Positions 15,936 through 26,196 are shown, numbered from the stretch's first letter. The stretch: 64,000 bases of DNA from Paraburkholderia mimosarum LMG 23256 = NBRC 106338 (GCF_000739815.1 NZ_BBJJ01000009.1:1-64000); one strand, 5' to 3'. Notes: generated from the letters alone by a model not told the origin. Program-made: numbers and translations.

Positions 15936-17327
15936 ATGTCGCTTCGCGAGCAGATCTTTGCACAGCGCCTCGAGCCGACGATCGTCGAGCGCACCGATGC
16001 GGGCAGTGCCGCTGCGGTGGCCGCGGCGCCGCCGTCCCGGGTGAAGACTGAGGCGTACCAGAAGCTGAAGTACGACACCCATCATGCCGTGCTCGAACGG
16101 GTGGAGCTCGAGCGTCTTTCACGCATGCCCCAGGAGCAGATCCGCAGCGAGATCAACGCGCTCGTGGGCCGCATCCTCGAGGAGCAGAAGGCCCTTGCGA
16201 ACGACGTCGAACGCAAGCAGCTGGCCATCGACGTCTACGACGAGATGTTCGGCTTTGGTCCGCTCGAGCCGTTGCTGCGCGACCCCACGGTCTCCGACAT
16301 TCTCGTGAACACGTGGTGCCAGACTTACGTGGAGCGCCGCGGCAAGCTGGAACTCACCGATGTCAACTTCTACGACGACGCCCATCTCATGAAGGTGATC
16401 GAGAAGATCGTCTCGCGAGTGGGTCGGCGCATCGATGAATCGAGCCCGATGGTGGACGCGCGCCTGCCCGATGGCTCGCGGGTGAACGCCATCATTCCGC
16501 CTTCGGCGGTGGACGGGCCGCTCGTGTCGATCCGGCGGTTTTCGGTCAAGCCGCTGGAGGTAGCGGATCTGATCGAGTTGCGAACGCTCACGCCGCCCAT
16601 GGCCCAGGTGCTCGAGGGCCTCGCACGCGCCAAGGTCAACATTCTCGTCTCGGGCGGTACGGGCAGCGGCAAAACGACCATGCTCAACGTGCTCTCCGGC
16701 TTCATTCCGAACGACGAGCGCATCGTGACGATCGAGGACGCAGCCGAACTTCAGCTGCGCCAGGACCACGTGCTGCGGCTCGAGACGCGACCGCCGAATA
16801 TCGAAGGCAAGGGAGAGATCACCCAGCGCGCGCTCGTGAAAAACGCGCTGCGGATGCGGCCAGACCGCATCATCCTTGGCGAAGTGCGCGGCGCGGAAGC
16901 GCTCGACATGCTCAACGCGATGAACACCGGCCACGAAGGCTCGCTTGCGACGATCCACGCCAACACACCGCGCGATGCGCTCACACGGCTCGAGAACATG
17001 ATCAGCCTGGGCGGCCTTGCCTTGCCGCCGCGCACGATGCGCCACCAGATCTCGTCCGCGATCTCGGTGGTCGTGCAGGCCGCGCGCCTCACCGACGGCC
17101 GCCGCAAGATCGTCAGCATTTCGGAGATCACCGGCATGGAAGGCGACATCATCAACATGCAGGAGATCTTTACGTTCAAGCGCACCGGCATGGATTCGAA
17201 TGGCAACGTGCGTGGCCACTTTTGTGCGACGGGCGTGCGGCCGCAATTCTGCGAGCGGTTCGCGGCGTTCGGCGTGAACGTACCGGAGCAGGTTTTCGAT
17301 CCGGGCCGGCGTTACGACACGGTCTGA
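15936..17327 (+). CDS. cpaF: Tad pilus secretion ATPase CpaF/TadA
   Basis: A 463-residue type II/IV secretion ATPase. It has Walker [10 protein letters not shown] (about 240-248), the Asp box [12 protein letters not shown], Walker B around [11 protein letters not shown] and the His box [13 protein letters not shown]. It powers extension (and possibly retraction) of the Flp pilus from the cytoplasmic face, working with TadB and TadC. An AGGAG-like site precedes the ATG. Confidence 0.95.
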   Translation: MSLREQIFAQRLEPTIVERTDAGSAAAVAAAPPSRVKTEAYQKLKYDTHHAVLERVELERLSRMPQEQIRSEINALVGRILEEQKALANDVERKQLAIDVYDEMFGFGPLEPLLRDPTVSDILVNTWCQTYVERRGKLELTDVNFYDDAHLMKVIEKIVSRVGRRIDESSPMVDARLPDGSRVNAIIPPSAVDGPLVSIRRFSVKPLEVADLIELRTLTPPMAQVLEGLARAKVNILVSGGTGSGKTTMLNVLSGFIPNDERIVTIEDAAELQLRQDHVLRLETRPPNIEGKGEITQRALVKNALRMRPDRIILGEVRGAEALDMLNAMNTGHEGSLATIHANTPRDALTRLENMISLGGLALPPRTMRHQISSAISVVVQAARLTDGRRKIVSISEITGMEGDIINMQEIFTFKRTGMDSNGNVRGHFCATGVRPQFCERFAAFGVNVPEQVFDPGRRYDTV

Positions 17328-17358
17328 CATTTAGAACGTCCATCCGGGGGAGCGTGGC

Positions 17359-18336
17359 ATGAGTACAACCTTCATTCTGGCAATCCTGCTGCTCTTCGTG
17401 GCGGTGGTGCTGGCGAGCCAGGGCGCGTGGGAATGGTGGAACAGCCGGCACGGCGCTGTCGCGCGCCGCCTCGAATCGCGAATCGAAACCGTGGCGACGG
17501 GTGGGGCGGGGCGCAAGGAGGCGATGTCCATCCTCAAGTCCCGCAAGCTCGACGGGTCGACGCTTGGCCAGCGCGCGCTGCTGCTCGTGCCGGGCATCCG
17601 CTCTTTCGAGGACTGGGTGCAGCAGTCGGGCATCAGCTGGACGGCAGGACGCCTCCTCGCGATGTGCGCGCTCATGCCGGTCCTCGTGCTCGTAGTGGGG
17701 ATGTTCATCCGCGTGCCGCTCGCCATGCTGGCGTCCGCCGCGGTGGCGTCCACGCTGCTGCCGCTGACGTATGTGCGTAGTCGGCGCGCGAGCCGGATGC
17801 GGCGCTTCCAGAAACAGTTGCCCGATGCGTGCGACATGCTTGCGCGCGCGCTGCGCTCCGGCCACGCATTCACTGGGGCGATCGACCTGGTCGGCACCGA
17901 GTTCGCGGACCCGATGGGTGCAGAGTTTCGTACCACGTTCGACGAGATCAACTATGGCGTGTCGCTCAACGATGCGTTGACGGGGCTCGCGCAGCGCATG
18001 CCCGTGGGGGATCTGCGTTATCTGGTCATTGCCGTGCTGATCCAGCGCGAGACCGGCGGCAACCTGGCCGAGTTGCTGGACGGCATTGCGAGCCTCGTGC
18101 GCGAGCGCTTCAAACTGTTCGACAAGGTGCGCGTGCTTGCCGCCGAGGGGGTCCTCTCGGCGCGGGTGCTCGCGCTGCTGCCGGTGGTCACGGGTGCGGC
18201 CATCTTCTTCGTGAATCCGGGCTTTCTCGAAGTGCTATGGAATGACCCGGCAGGCGTGATGATGCTCGAGGCTGGCGCTGTGCTGCTGGGGGCCGGCATG
18301 CTCTGGGGGCGGCGCATCGTGCGGATTCGCGTCTGA
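17359..18336 (+). CDS. tadB: Tad pilus inner-membrane platform protein TadB
   Basis: A 325-residue protein with the GspF-like domain (QKQLPDACDMLARALRSGHAF and ETGGNLAELLDGIA) flanked by membrane helices at the N-terminus, centre and C-terminus. It forms the inner-membrane platform with TadC. It starts 31 bases after cpaF and is followed 45 bases later by tadC. Confidence 0.92.
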   Translation: MSTTFILAILLLFVAVVLASQGAWEWWNSRHGAVARRLESRIETVATGGAGRKEAMSILKSRKLDGSTLGQRALLLVPGIRSFEDWVQQSGISWTAGRLLAMCALMPVLVLVVGMFIRVPLAMLASAAVASTLLPLTYVRSRRASRMRRFQKQLPDACDMLARALRSGHAFTGAIDLVGTEFADPMGAEFRTTFDEINYGVSLNDALTGLAQRMPVGDLRYLVIAVLIQRETGGNLAELLDGIASLVRERFKLFDKVRVLAAEGVLSARVLALLPVVTGAAIFFVNPGFLEVLWNDPAGVMMLEAGAVLLGAGMLWGRRIVRIRV

Positions 18337-18381
18337 AGCTGCGATGTCTCGCGCCATCAGAAAAATTGGAAAGGGGGAGCC

Positions 18382-19347
18382 ATGTTAGCGCTCGATTCGA
18401 CGCGGTTACTGTTGCTGATCTGTCTGTTTGCCTGTGTATTCGGCCTGTCGCTGGCTGGCATGTACGTCCTTGCACCGAAGACGATGCGCCGGCGCATCGA
18501 ACAAGTGGGCGGCGCTCGCGTCATGCCCGGCGCCGTTGCGCAGCCAGGCGAGGCCAACGAGGCCTGGTACGAGAAGCTCGTGCAGATTTCCGAGCCGCTT
18601 TCCCGGCTCTCGACGCCGAAGGAGGGGTGGGAGGTTTCGGCGCTGCGCGTTCGGCTGATGAATGCGGGCTGGCGCTCGCCGGGCGCCGTGGCGATCTTCT
18701 TCGGTACTCGCACGGTGCTGGCACTGTTGCTGCCCACGCTTGCGTCCATGTGGCTGATCAGCGGCGGGGCGGCAACCTCGGTCACGCGCTTCGCCGTGAT
18801 TCTCGTGTCGCTCGTCGTCTTCGGCTACTACCTGCCCGGCCTGGTGCTCGCGCGCTTCGTCGCACGCCGCAAGCGCGCGATCTTCGAAGAATTCCCTGAT
18901 GCAATCGATCTGCTGACTGTCTGCGTCGAGGCGGGCCTTGGTCTCGATGCCGCGTTGATGCGCGTAGCGGAGGAGATCAGATTGCGCAGCACGGTCGTAG
19001 CCGACGAACTGGAGCTCACGCTTCTGGAAATGCGCTCCGGTTACGCAAAGGAAAAGGCGTTGCGCAATCTTGCCATGCGCACGGGTGTTGAAGACGTCGA
19101 CTCCTTCAGCACGATGCTCATTCAGGCAGAGCGATTCGGGACGAGCATCGGCGATTCGCTGCGCGTGCTATCGGACACGCTGCGCACGCGCCGGCGCATG
19201 CTGGCAGAGGAAAAGGCCGCGAAAATCGCGCTCAAGCTGCTGTTCCCGCTGATGTTCTGCATTTTTCCGGCACTGATGGTCGTGCTGATGGGGCCTGCGA
19301 TGATCCATATCTACCGGACGATGCTGCCGACCATGAACGGCGGCTAG
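18382..19347 (+). CDS. tadC: Tad pilus inner-membrane platform protein TadC
   Basis: A 321-residue second GspF-like platform protein. It has FPDAIDLLTVCVEAGLGLDAAL and the late motif FGTSIGDSLRVLSDTLRTRR, followed by two C-terminal membrane helices. A GGGGGA ribosome-binding site precedes the ATG. TadB and TadC arise from duplication of one GspF-like protein and always act together. Confidence 0.92.
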   Translation: MLALDSTRLLLLICLFACVFGLSLAGMYVLAPKTMRRRIEQVGGARVMPGAVAQPGEANEAWYEKLVQISEPLSRLSTPKEGWEVSALRVRLMNAGWRSPGAVAIFFGTRTVLALLLPTLASMWLISGGAATSVTRFAVILVSLVVFGYYLPGLVLARFVARRKRAIFEEFPDAIDLLTVCVEAGLGLDAALMRVAEEIRLRSTVVADELELTLLEMRSGYAKEKALRNLAMRTGVEDVDSFSTMLIQAERFGTSIGDSLRVLSDTLRTRRRMLAEEKAAKIALKLLFPLMFCIFPALMVVLMGPAMIHIYRTMLPTMNGG

Positions 19348-19414
19348 CGGGCGGCGGGAGCGGGTGAGAAGAAGAAGGCAAGCCCTCTTTGGGCGATTCG
19401 ATTGGGGGTGCTAA

Positions 19415-19909
19415 ATGGAAACTGCAAAGACCGGCGCGCTGTCACTTTCGTCAGGCGCGGGGCGGAAAAAAGCGGGGGCGGCGAGCCCGCGGCGTGGGCG
19501 CGGGCGGCGTCTCCAGCGCGGCGTGGCCGCGGTGGAGTTTGCCCTCGTGCTTCCCGTGCTGCTGCTTCTGCTGTTCGGCATCATCGAAATGGGCCTGTTC
19601 CTGTACGACAAGGCCGTGATTACCAATGCCAGCCGCGAAGGTGCCCGCGCCGGGGTCGTGCTGAAGAGCCCGAAACCCACGACAAGCGACATCCAGACGG
19701 TCGTGACGAACTACACGTCGAGCTATCTGCTGACATTTGGCACCCAAAATACGCCAGCGGTGGTGACGACTGGCGCCGGCGGCAATTTCGGTCAACCGCT
19801 TTCGGTGACGGTCTCCTGGCAGTACAACGGACTGGCTCTTGGGCGCATGGTGGCGCCGATCACGGGCGCCATAACGATGTCCGCTACAACCGTCATGAAC
19901 AACGAATGA
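19415..19909 (+). CDS. tadE: TadE-like minor pseudopilin
   Basis: A 164-residue protein. After a basic Gly/Arg-rich leader of about 36 residues comes RG/VAAVEFALVLPVLLLLLFG, the TadE prepilin-type signal with Glu at +5. The rest is predicted to be periplasmic. It is a minor pseudopilin needed for Flp pilus assembly and a substrate of CpaA. Other frames over this segment lack the motif. Its stop overlaps the sequence just before tadG, indicating coupling. Confidence 0.88.
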   Translation: METAKTGALSLSSGAGRKKAGAASPRRGRGRRLQRGVAAVEFALVLPVLLLLLFGIIEMGLFLYDKAVITNASREGARAGVVLKSPKPTTSDIQTVVTNYTSSYLLTFGTQNTPAVVTTGAGGNFGQPLSVTVSWQYNGLALGRMVAPITGAITMSATTVMNNE

Positions 19910-19920
19910 AGGGAGCCATC

Positions 19921-21039
19921 ATGCGCACGGGGAGCCGAAGGAAACAGAAAGGGGCAGTGGCCGTCACTGTCGCGGTATTCATTGTCTTTCTGCTGGGAAC
20001 CGCGGCGTTGGCCATCGACATCGGCAATCTGATGGTCGCCCGAAACGAACTTCAAAACGCGGCCGACGCAGCCGCGCTGGCGGGGGCCGGCTGTCTGAAA
20101 CCGCGCACCGAGTGCAGCAACGCCACCGCTACCCAGCCCGATTTCACGACGGCGTCAGCGACAGCTTCATCGTTCTCGACGTCGAACACCACCAACCGGG
20201 TCCAGGGGGCTTATGTCCAGACGAGCACGGTTGCGACCGGATACTGGAACGCTACGGGAACGCCGTACGGCCTCGAGCCTCTTCCGTTCACACCGGGCGC
20301 AAACGACCTCGCTGCCGTGCAGGTGACCATCCGCAAAGACGGCTCAAACGCGAACGGATCGATAGGGGGCTTTCTGAGCGGCGTGTTCGGCGTCAATGTC
20401 CTCAAGGCCAGTGCGGTGGCGACGGCCGTGCTGTCTTCGCCTGGCAATGTGGGGCCGGGGGGGTTGTTTCCAATGGCGATGTCACAGTGCCTGTACAACA
20501 ATTACTGGAATTCGTCGACCAATTCGCCAAAGCTCTCGCCGACCAGTGGCACTGTGTCTGGCTTCTCAACGCCGCAGATTGCTGGTCAGCCATATATATT
20601 CCAGATCGGATCCAGCTATCAATATGGGACCTGCCAATCCGGTCAGTGGACGACTTTTAATGTGAATGACAACAGCGCCAGCTATGCCAGTAGTCTGCTG
20701 ACAAGTGGCAACAGCACCACGTTTTCCGTTGGCGCTTCGCCGGGAACGTGGATCCAGACGGGCGAGAAAAACTCGATCTTCAACGATACCGCCGCGTGTA
20801 GCGCTGCGGGCAACGGGAAATGCGCGTGGGCGACGGTGGTCGTGGTGAACGATCCGACGACGAGCGGGTTTCAGCCGGTTCAGGCGTTTGCCTGCCTGCA
20901 CATTCTCGATGCGAATAACGGCTCTCAGCCCTATGTGCTCGTGCAGATGTCCAACGACATGAGCCACTGCGAGACTCCCAATTCGGGAGGCGTGGGACCG
21001 AGTTACGGCGCGTACACACCGCCGAGGCTGGTCCAATAA
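19921..21039 (+). CDS. tadG: TadG-like protein with Flp pilus-assembly TadE/G N-terminal domain
   Basis: A 372-residue protein. The N-terminal KQKGAVAVTVAVFIVFLLG membrane segment is followed by AIDIGNLMVARNELQNAADAAALAGA, the hallmark of TadG-like proteins. The remainder is Ser/Thr/Asn/Gly-rich and poorly conserved, and the DNA around 20500-20760 has a lower GC content than its neighbours. The ATG at 19921 is chosen for GAAGGGA upstream, and an alternative ATG at 19906 overlaps the tadE stop. This is the last gene of the pilus operon. Confidence 0.85.
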   Translation: MRTGSRRKQKGAVAVTVAVFIVFLLGTAALAIDIGNLMVARNELQNAADAAALAGAGCLKPRTECSNATATQPDFTTASATASSFSTSNTTNRVQGAYVQTSTVATGYWNATGTPYGLEPLPFTPGANDLAAVQVTIRKDGSNANGSIGGFLSGVFGVNVLKASAVATAVLSSPGNVGPGGLFPMAMSQCLYNNYWNSSTNSPKLSPTSGTVSGFSTPQIAGQPYIFQIGSSYQYGTCQSGQWTTFNVNDNSASYASSLLTSGNSTTFSVGASPGTWIQTGEKNSIFNDTAACSAAGNGKCAWATVVVVNDPTTSGFQPVQAFACLHILDANNGSQPYVLVQMSNDMSHCETPNSGGVGPSYGAYTPPRLVQ

Positions 21040-21305
21040 CAAGCTTTTTGCCGCAGCACAGGCGACGGCGCGTTCAATTTCACCGTTCTCGGGCGTGTGC
21101 GGCAATTCGCCCTGGATGCGCTGCCGCTCGCTTGCGATCGGCGCTTGTGCGTGGCCGGTGCTGGAGGTCGTTGCCCTTTTCGATGTCTTTGGGGCGCCGC
21201 TTCCCAACCCATGTCTGGCACTCTTTTCCATCCTTTTCGCTCGACTTCGTGCGGCGCGCTAAAATTGCGGACCTTTTTAATCCGTCCGCACCAAGAGCCT
21301 TGAGC

Positions 21306-22301
21306 GTGCAAAAGATCCTCATCGTGCGCGTATCGTCGCTTGGCGACGTCGTCCATAACATGCCAGCCATCGCCGACATCCGGCGACGCTACCCCGACGC
21401 GCAGATCGACTGGCTCGTCGAAGAGAGCTTTCAGTCGCTCGTCGAGCTCGTGCACGGCGTGCGCCGGGCCATTCCGTTTTCGCTACGCCGCTGGCGCAAG
21501 GGCCTTTTATCGAGTGCCAACTGGCGCGAGATCGGCGCGTTCCGGCGCGCGCTCGCGGCCGAAAAGTACGACCTCGTGATCGACTGCCAGGGGCTCATCA
21601 AGACGGCCTGGGTCGGGAGTTGGGCGCGCGGGCCGCTCGTGGGCCTCGGCAACCGCACCGATGGTGCGGGCTACGAGTGGCCGGTGCGCTTCTTCTACGA
21701 TCGTTCCATCCGCATCGAGCCGCGCACGCACGTGGTCGAACGCACGCGCAAGCTGGTTGCGGGCGCGCTCGATCTCGCGCCGCCGTCGCCCACCGACGAG
21801 ATCGACTTCGGCCTCGACACCTACCGCGCCGCGCAGGCGCTCGCGGGCGTCGGGCTGAACCTGCCGGTGCCTTATGTCGTGTTCGTGCATGCCACCTCGC
21901 GCGCGGATAAAGAGTGGCCCGCGCAGCACTGGATCGAGCTGGGCCAGGCGCTCGTGCGGCGCGGCGCGTCGCTCGTGCTGCCATGGGGCAGCGAGGCCGA
22001 GCGCGCGACGAGCGAGCGACTCGCGCGCGAGTTCGGCGAAGCGGCGATCGTGCCGCCCAGGCTCTCGCTGCCTGCCGTGGTCGGCCTGATCGACGGCGCG
22101 GCGGCCACGGTGGGCGTGGATACGGGTCTCGTGCATATCGCGGCGGCGCTCAAGCGCCCGACCGTCGAGTTGTACAATTTCGCGACCGCCTGGCGCACGG
22201 GCGGCTACTGGTCGCCGAACGTCTTCAATCTCGGTACCGCGGGCCAGCCGCCGACGCTCGCGCAGGTCAAAGGCGCGCTGGCGGGCTTCGGATTGCTGTA
22301 G
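21306..22301 (+). CDS. waaC: LPS heptosyltransferase I
   Basis: A 331-residue GT9 enzyme that adds the first L-glycero-D-manno-heptose to Kdo2-lipid A at the cytoplasmic face of the inner membrane. It opens with KILIVRVSSLGDVVHNMPAI, the classic WaaC start, and carries FVHATSRADKEWP and the donor-binding region AAATVGVDTGLVHIAAAL. A GTG start at 21306 is chosen to match the family's beginning. A TTG at 21300 is equally possible, and upstream ATGs add non-homologous sequence. It is followed by kdoO and waaA in the same direction. Confidence 0.92.
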   Translation: MQKILIVRVSSLGDVVHNMPAIADIRRRYPDAQIDWLVEESFQSLVELVHGVRRAIPFSLRRWRKGLLSSANWREIGAFRRALAAEKYDLVIDCQGLIKTAWVGSWARGPLVGLGNRTDGAGYEWPVRFFYDRSIRIEPRTHVVERTRKLVAGALDLAPPSPTDEIDFGLDTYRAAQALAGVGLNLPVPYVVFVHATSRADKEWPAQHWIELGQALVRRGASLVLPWGSEAERATSERLAREFGEAAIVPPRLSLPAVVGLIDGAAATVGVDTGLVHIAAALKRPTVELYNFATAWRTGGYWSPNVFNLGTAGQPPTLAQVKGALAGFGLL

Positions 22302-22525
22302 CGGCGCGCTTGCGCAAGACGCGTGCGCGGGCTGCGGTCCGTCAAGGCGGATCATGGGGGTAGCGGGTATAAGAGTCGGCGCGCGCGAACGCGCGCCAGC
22401 GCCTGCCCGGCATGCGCCGCGTGGCCGCCGCAGTGGCGTGTCATGACGCCAACACACCGCAACGCACGAAACGCGCACGGTACAAGTCGGGCAGGCAATC
22501 AGATCCATCGCGTCCAGGGGCGACA

Positions 22526-23410
22526 ATGAACGAATCCCAGATCATCGAAATCACTTCCGCCAACTGGCAAGGCCAGCAACTCTCGCAGCCGCGCGAGACG
22601 TTGCTCGATGCCGTCGAGCAGGGCAAGGTGCTGTACTTTCCGCACCTTGCCTTTGCGATCGAAGGCGGCGAGCGCGCGCTGCTCGACCCCGCGATCGCCG
22701 ACCCCAAGCGCAAGAACATCAGCCTCGACCCGAACGGCGGCGCGCTGCACGGCGTGCTCGGCGACGCGGTCACGCAGTCGGCCGTGCGCGCATTGATCGC
22801 GCGTTATCAGGCGTGCGCGCGCACGCTGGTGGACGGCCTCTTTCCCGAGTACACCGGCAAGCTGCGCGTGGCGCCCACGAGCCTGCGCCTGCATCAGGTG
22901 GAAACGCGCCAGACCTCGTGGCGCAAGGACGATTCGCGTCTGCACGTCGATGCGTTTCCGTCGCGCCCGAACTACGGCGAGCGCATCCTGCGCGTGTTCA
23001 CCAACGTCAACCCCAACGGCGTGCCGCGCGTGTGGCGCGTGGGCGAGCCGTTCGAGGATATGGCGAGGCGCTTCCTGCCCAACATCAAGCCGCAGCTTCC
23101 GGGCTCGGCCTGGCTGCAGAACCTGCTGCACATCACGAAGTCGCCGCGCAGCGAGTATGACCATCTGATGCTCAATCTTCACGACAGCATGAAGGCCGAT
23201 CTGGACTATCAGAAAACCTGCCCGCAGGAGAACATCGGCTTTCCGCCGGGCAGCGTGTGGGTGTGCTTCTCCGATCACACGTCGCACGCCGTGATGTCCG
23301 GCCAGTACATGATGGAGCAGACCTTCTTCCTGCCGGTGAAGGACATGGTGCATCCGCAATGGGCGCCGCTGGGCATTCTCGAGCGCCTCAAGGGCAAGGA
23401 ACTGGTTTGA
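22526..23410 (+). CDS. kdoO: Kdo 3-hydroxylase, Fe(II)/2-oxoglutarate dioxygenase
   Basis: A 294-residue protein of the Kdo hydroxylase family (DUF2843-type), which converts Kdo in the LPS inner core to Ko in Burkholderia and Yersinia. The likely iron ligands are His140 and Asp142 (LHVDAF) and a distal His near 251-254 (DHTSHAVMSG). The position between waaC and waaA strongly supports the assignment. AGGGG precedes the ATG at 22526. In-frame sequence further upstream is non-conserved. Confidence 0.88.
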   Translation: MNESQIIEITSANWQGQQLSQPRETLLDAVEQGKVLYFPHLAFAIEGGERALLDPAIADPKRKNISLDPNGGALHGVLGDAVTQSAVRALIARYQACARTLVDGLFPEYTGKLRVAPTSLRLHQVETRQTSWRKDDSRLHVDAFPSRPNYGERILRVFTNVNPNGVPRVWRVGEPFEDMARRFLPNIKPQLPGSAWLQNLLHITKSPRSEYDHLMLNLHDSMKADLDYQKTCPQENIGFPPGSVWVCFSDHTSHAVMSGQYMMEQTFFLPVKDMVHPQWAPLGILERLKGKELV

Positions 23411-23513
23411 GCCCCCAACAGAGCCCGCAACAGAGCGTGAGCCCGCCCATGGGCGTCGTTTCCTGCCGCACGGCCGCGGCGTTTGTCATCACCCCGGCCG
23501 CCGCGGAGGCCCG

Positions 23514-24812
23514 ATGCTGAGAGCGATCTATCGCGCGGCCTGGTGGCTCATCGCACCGCTTGCGGTGCTGCGGCTTTTCATCCGCTCGAGCCGCGAGCGT
23601 GGCTATCGCGAACATATCGGCGAGCGTTTCGGCTATTCGGCAGGGCGCCTGCCCGAAGACGACGCCCCGCTCGTCTGGGTCCATGCCGTCTCGGTGGGCG
23701 AAACGCGTGCGGCGCAGCCGCTTGTCGACGCGCTGCTGGCCGCGCGCCCGGACGCGCGCATCCTGCTCACGCACATGACGCCGGGCGGCCGCGCCGCCGG
23801 CGTGCAGCTCTTCGGCGAGCGTGTGCTGCGCTGTTATCTGCCGTATGACATGCCGCACGCGGTGCGGCGTTTCCTGCACGCATGGCGCCCGTCACTGGGC
23901 CTCGTCATGGAGACCGAAGTGTGGCCAACGCTCATCGACGAATGCAAGCGTGCCGATGTGCCGCTCGTGCTCACGAACGCGCGCATGTCGGCGCGCTCGT
24001 TCAAGCGTGCAGCGAAGTTCGGCGCCGGCACGCGCGAAGTGTTCGGCGGCTTCACGCGCGTGCTCGCGCAAAGTCCTTCGGATGCGGAACGCCTGAGCGC
24101 GCTCGGCGCGCGCAATGTCGTCGTGCTCGGCAACGTCAAGTTCGACATGGCGAGCCCGCCTGCGGTGATCGCGCGCGGCCGCGACTGGCGCCGTGCGATC
24201 GGCGAGCGGCCGGTGTGGGTCGCGGCGAGCACGCGCGAAGGGGAAGAGGAGCTCGTGTTGCAGGCCTTCGCGGCACTCGATGTACCGGACGCGCTTCTGA
24301 TCCTGGTCCCGCGCCACCCGCAGCGCTTCGACGAAGTGGCCGCGCTCGTGGAGCGCAAGACACTCAAGCTCGAACGGCGTTCGCGCTGGGCGCCGGCTGC
24401 TGCTGCGGCGGCCTCCGAACATGAGGGCGTGCGGCCGCTGCCCCGGGACGTGAGCGTCCTGCTCGGCGACTCGATGGGAGAGATGGGCGCTTACTACGCC
24501 GCCGCCGATCTCGCGTTCATCGGCGGCAGCCTGTTGCCGCTCGGCGGCCAGAATCTCATCGAAGCGTGCGCCGTGGGCGTGCCGGTATTGATCGGGCCGC
24601 ACGTGTTCAACTTCACGCAGGCAACCGCCGACGCCACGGCCGCAGGCGCGGCCCTGCAGGTGCAGGATCCCGCGGATCTCGCGCGCGCCTTGCGCGAACT
24701 CTTCAACGACAAGCCCCGCCGGGTCGCCATGGGCGCGGCGGCCGCAGCGTTTGCCTCGCGCCACCGCGGCGCGACGGCGCGCACGGTGGACGTGCTCACC
24801 ACGCTCATCTAG
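23514..24812 (+). CDS. waaA: Kdo transferase (lipid IVA 3-deoxy-D-manno-octulosonic acid transferase)
   Basis: A 432-residue GT30 enzyme with an N-terminal membrane anchor (about 1-22). It has WVHAVSVGETRAAQPL near 57, where the catalytic Glu lies in the GE pair, and VMETEVWPTLI. The C-terminal donor domain contains FIGGSLLPLGGQNLIEACAVGVPVLIGPH. It transfers Kdo from CMP-Kdo to lipid IVA. It converges with ureG, which ends 16 bases away on the other strand. Confidence 0.95.
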   Translation: MLRAIYRAAWWLIAPLAVLRLFIRSSRERGYREHIGERFGYSAGRLPEDDAPLVWVHAVSVGETRAAQPLVDALLAARPDARILLTHMTPGGRAAGVQLFGERVLRCYLPYDMPHAVRRFLHAWRPSLGLVMETEVWPTLIDECKRADVPLVLTNARMSARSFKRAAKFGAGTREVFGGFTRVLAQSPSDAERLSALGARNVVVLGNVKFDMASPPAVIARGRDWRRAIGERPVWVAASTREGEEELVLQAFAALDVPDALLILVPRHPQRFDEVAALVERKTLKLERRSRWAPAAAAAASEHEGVRPLPRDVSVLLGDSMGEMGAYYAAADLAFIGGSLLPLGGQNLIEACAVGVPVLIGPHVFNFTQATADATAAGAALQVQDPADLARALRELFNDKPRRVAMGAAAAAFASRHRGATARTVDVLTTLI

Positions 24813-24828
24813 TCCGCGCCCGGTCGCA

Positions 24829-25470
24829 TCAACTCGTGAGAAGTCCCTTCTTTTCAATGAACGCGATCACCTCGCCGAGCCCCTCGAGCGCCTTCAGGTT
24901 GCACATCACGAAGGGCCGCTCGCCGCGCATCTTTTTCGCATCGGACGCCATCACGTCGAGGTTGGCGCCCACGAGCGGCGCGAGGTCGGTTTTGTTGATG
25001 ACGAGCAGGTCCGACTTCGTGATGCCGGGGCCGCCCTTGCGCGGAATCTTTTCGCCGCCCGCCACGTCGATCACGTAGATCGTGAGGTCCGAAAGCTCGG
25101 GGCTGAAGGTGGCCGCGAGATTGTCGCCGCCCGACTCGATGAAGACGATATCGGCATCGGGAAAGCGCGCGAGCATCTGGTCGACGGCTTCGAGGTTGAT
25201 CGAGGCGTCCTCGCGAATCGCCGTGTGCGGGCAGCCGCCCGTCTCCACGCCCATGATGCGTTCGGCGGGGAGCGCGCCCGCGACGGTCAAGAGGCGCTGG
25301 TCTTCCTTCGTGTAGATGTCGTTGGTGATGGCGACGAGGTCGTAGCGCTCGCGCATGGCCTTGCAGAGCATTTCGAGCAGCGTGGTCTTGCCGGAGCCGA
25401 CCGGGCCGCCCACGCCGACGCGCAGCGGCGGCAGTTTCTTCGTTCGTTTGCTGGGTGCGTGCGAATTCAT
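24829..25470 (-). CDS. ureG: Urease accessory GTPase UreG
   Basis: A 213-residue SIMIBI GTPase that drives nickel delivery to urease. It has P-loop [10 protein letters not shown] (21-30), the metal-binding CPHTAIRED motif (about residue 72), [15 protein letters not shown], and the NKTDLAP guanine-specificity motif. It is the last gene of the ureDABCEFG cluster. Its start codon is separated from ureF by a 12-bp tandem repeat. Confidence 0.97.
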   Translation of the reverse strand: MNSHAPSKRTKKLPPLRVGVGGPVGSGKTTLLEMLCKAMRERYDLVAITNDIYTKEDQRLLTVAGALPAERIMGVETGGCPHTAIREDASINLEAVDQMLARFPDADIVFIESGGDNLAATFSPELSDLTIYVIDVAGGEKIPRKGGPGITKSDLLVINKTDLAPLVGANLDVMASDAKKMRGERPFVMCNLKALEGLGEVIAFIEKKGLLTS

Positions 25471-25483
25471 GTTCGTGTGTGAC

Positions 25484-25519
25484 GTGCGAAATGAGGTGCG
25501 AAATGAGGTGCGATTTCAG
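25484..25519. repeat. 12-bp tandem repeat between ureF and ureG
   Basis: GTGCGAAATGAG occurs twice in direct succession (25484-25495, 25496-25507), followed by a partial third unit, GTGCGATTTCAG, that runs into the ureF stop codon. This pattern fits replication slippage. Confidence 0.7.
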
Positions 25520-26196
25520 GAGCGGAAGAGCCGCGAATACTGCGATTCGTGGCGCGCGCAGAGGACGCCGAGCTGCGGTGCGAACGTATTGAGCGCCTCG
25601 GGGGGCGTGTCGAGCGCGCGCGCCACGGCTTTTTCGATTTGCGGGCGCAGCGCGACGATGATGCGCTGGCCCGCGAGCTGGCCGAGCGGCACCGCCTTTA
25701 GCGCGGCGGCCGTCTGGTTTTCGATCCAGCTGAACGCGTAAGCAGCGAGCGCGGCGTCAGGCGCGGCCTCGTGGGCCCAGGCGGCGAACGCGAAGGCCGA
25801 GGGCTGCGCGACGGGCGTCATGCGTTCCAGGGTGGCACGCCGTGGCGCGTCGCCCCATTCGAGCTGGGCGCAGAGCTGGCGCAGCGACCAGCCCATTTGC
25901 GACGTCTCGCGCCGCAGCTCCGCCGATTCGCGGCTCGCGACGAATTCCTCGTTCGCCTCGATCAGCGCTCCGGCGTCATGGCTGCGCCAGCGTTCGATCT
26001 GATGAGCGACGAAGGGCAGCTCGCCGCTGGCGAGCACGCTCGCGAGACCGCCTGCGATCCAGCGCGTGGCCTCCTCGGCGTTGGTGACGAGCTTTGCCTC
26101 GATCGCCGCTTCGAGCCCTTGCGAGTAGCTGAACGCGCCGATGGGCAGGGCCGGCGACGCAAGATGCAGCAGCGCGGTAAGTTCAGCGATGTTCAT
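25516..26196 (-). CDS. ureF: Urease accessory protein UreF
   Basis: A 226-residue helical protein that acts as the scaffold between UreD and UreG during urease activation. It begins with [21 protein letters not shown], the typical UreF N-terminus. The ATG at 26196 overlaps the end of ureE by 14 bases. A much longer frame upstream reads through the His-rich end of ureE out of frame and is rejected. Confidence 0.95.
   Translation of the reverse strand: MNIAELTALLHLASPALPIGAFSYSQGLEAAIEAKLVTNAEEATRWIAGGLASVLASGELPFVAHQIERWRSHDAGALIEANEEFVASRESAELRRETSQMGWSLRQLCAQLEWGDAPRRATLERMTPVAQPSAFAFAAWAHEAAPDAALAAYAFSWIENQTAAALKAVPLGQLAGQRIIVALRPQIEKAVARALDTPPEALNTFAPQLGVLCARHESQYSRLFRS

Noticed and set aside
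25484..25519. A CRISPR-like array at the ureF/ureG junction
   Set aside because: The units are 12 bp, directly adjacent and without spacers. It is a simple tandem repeat.
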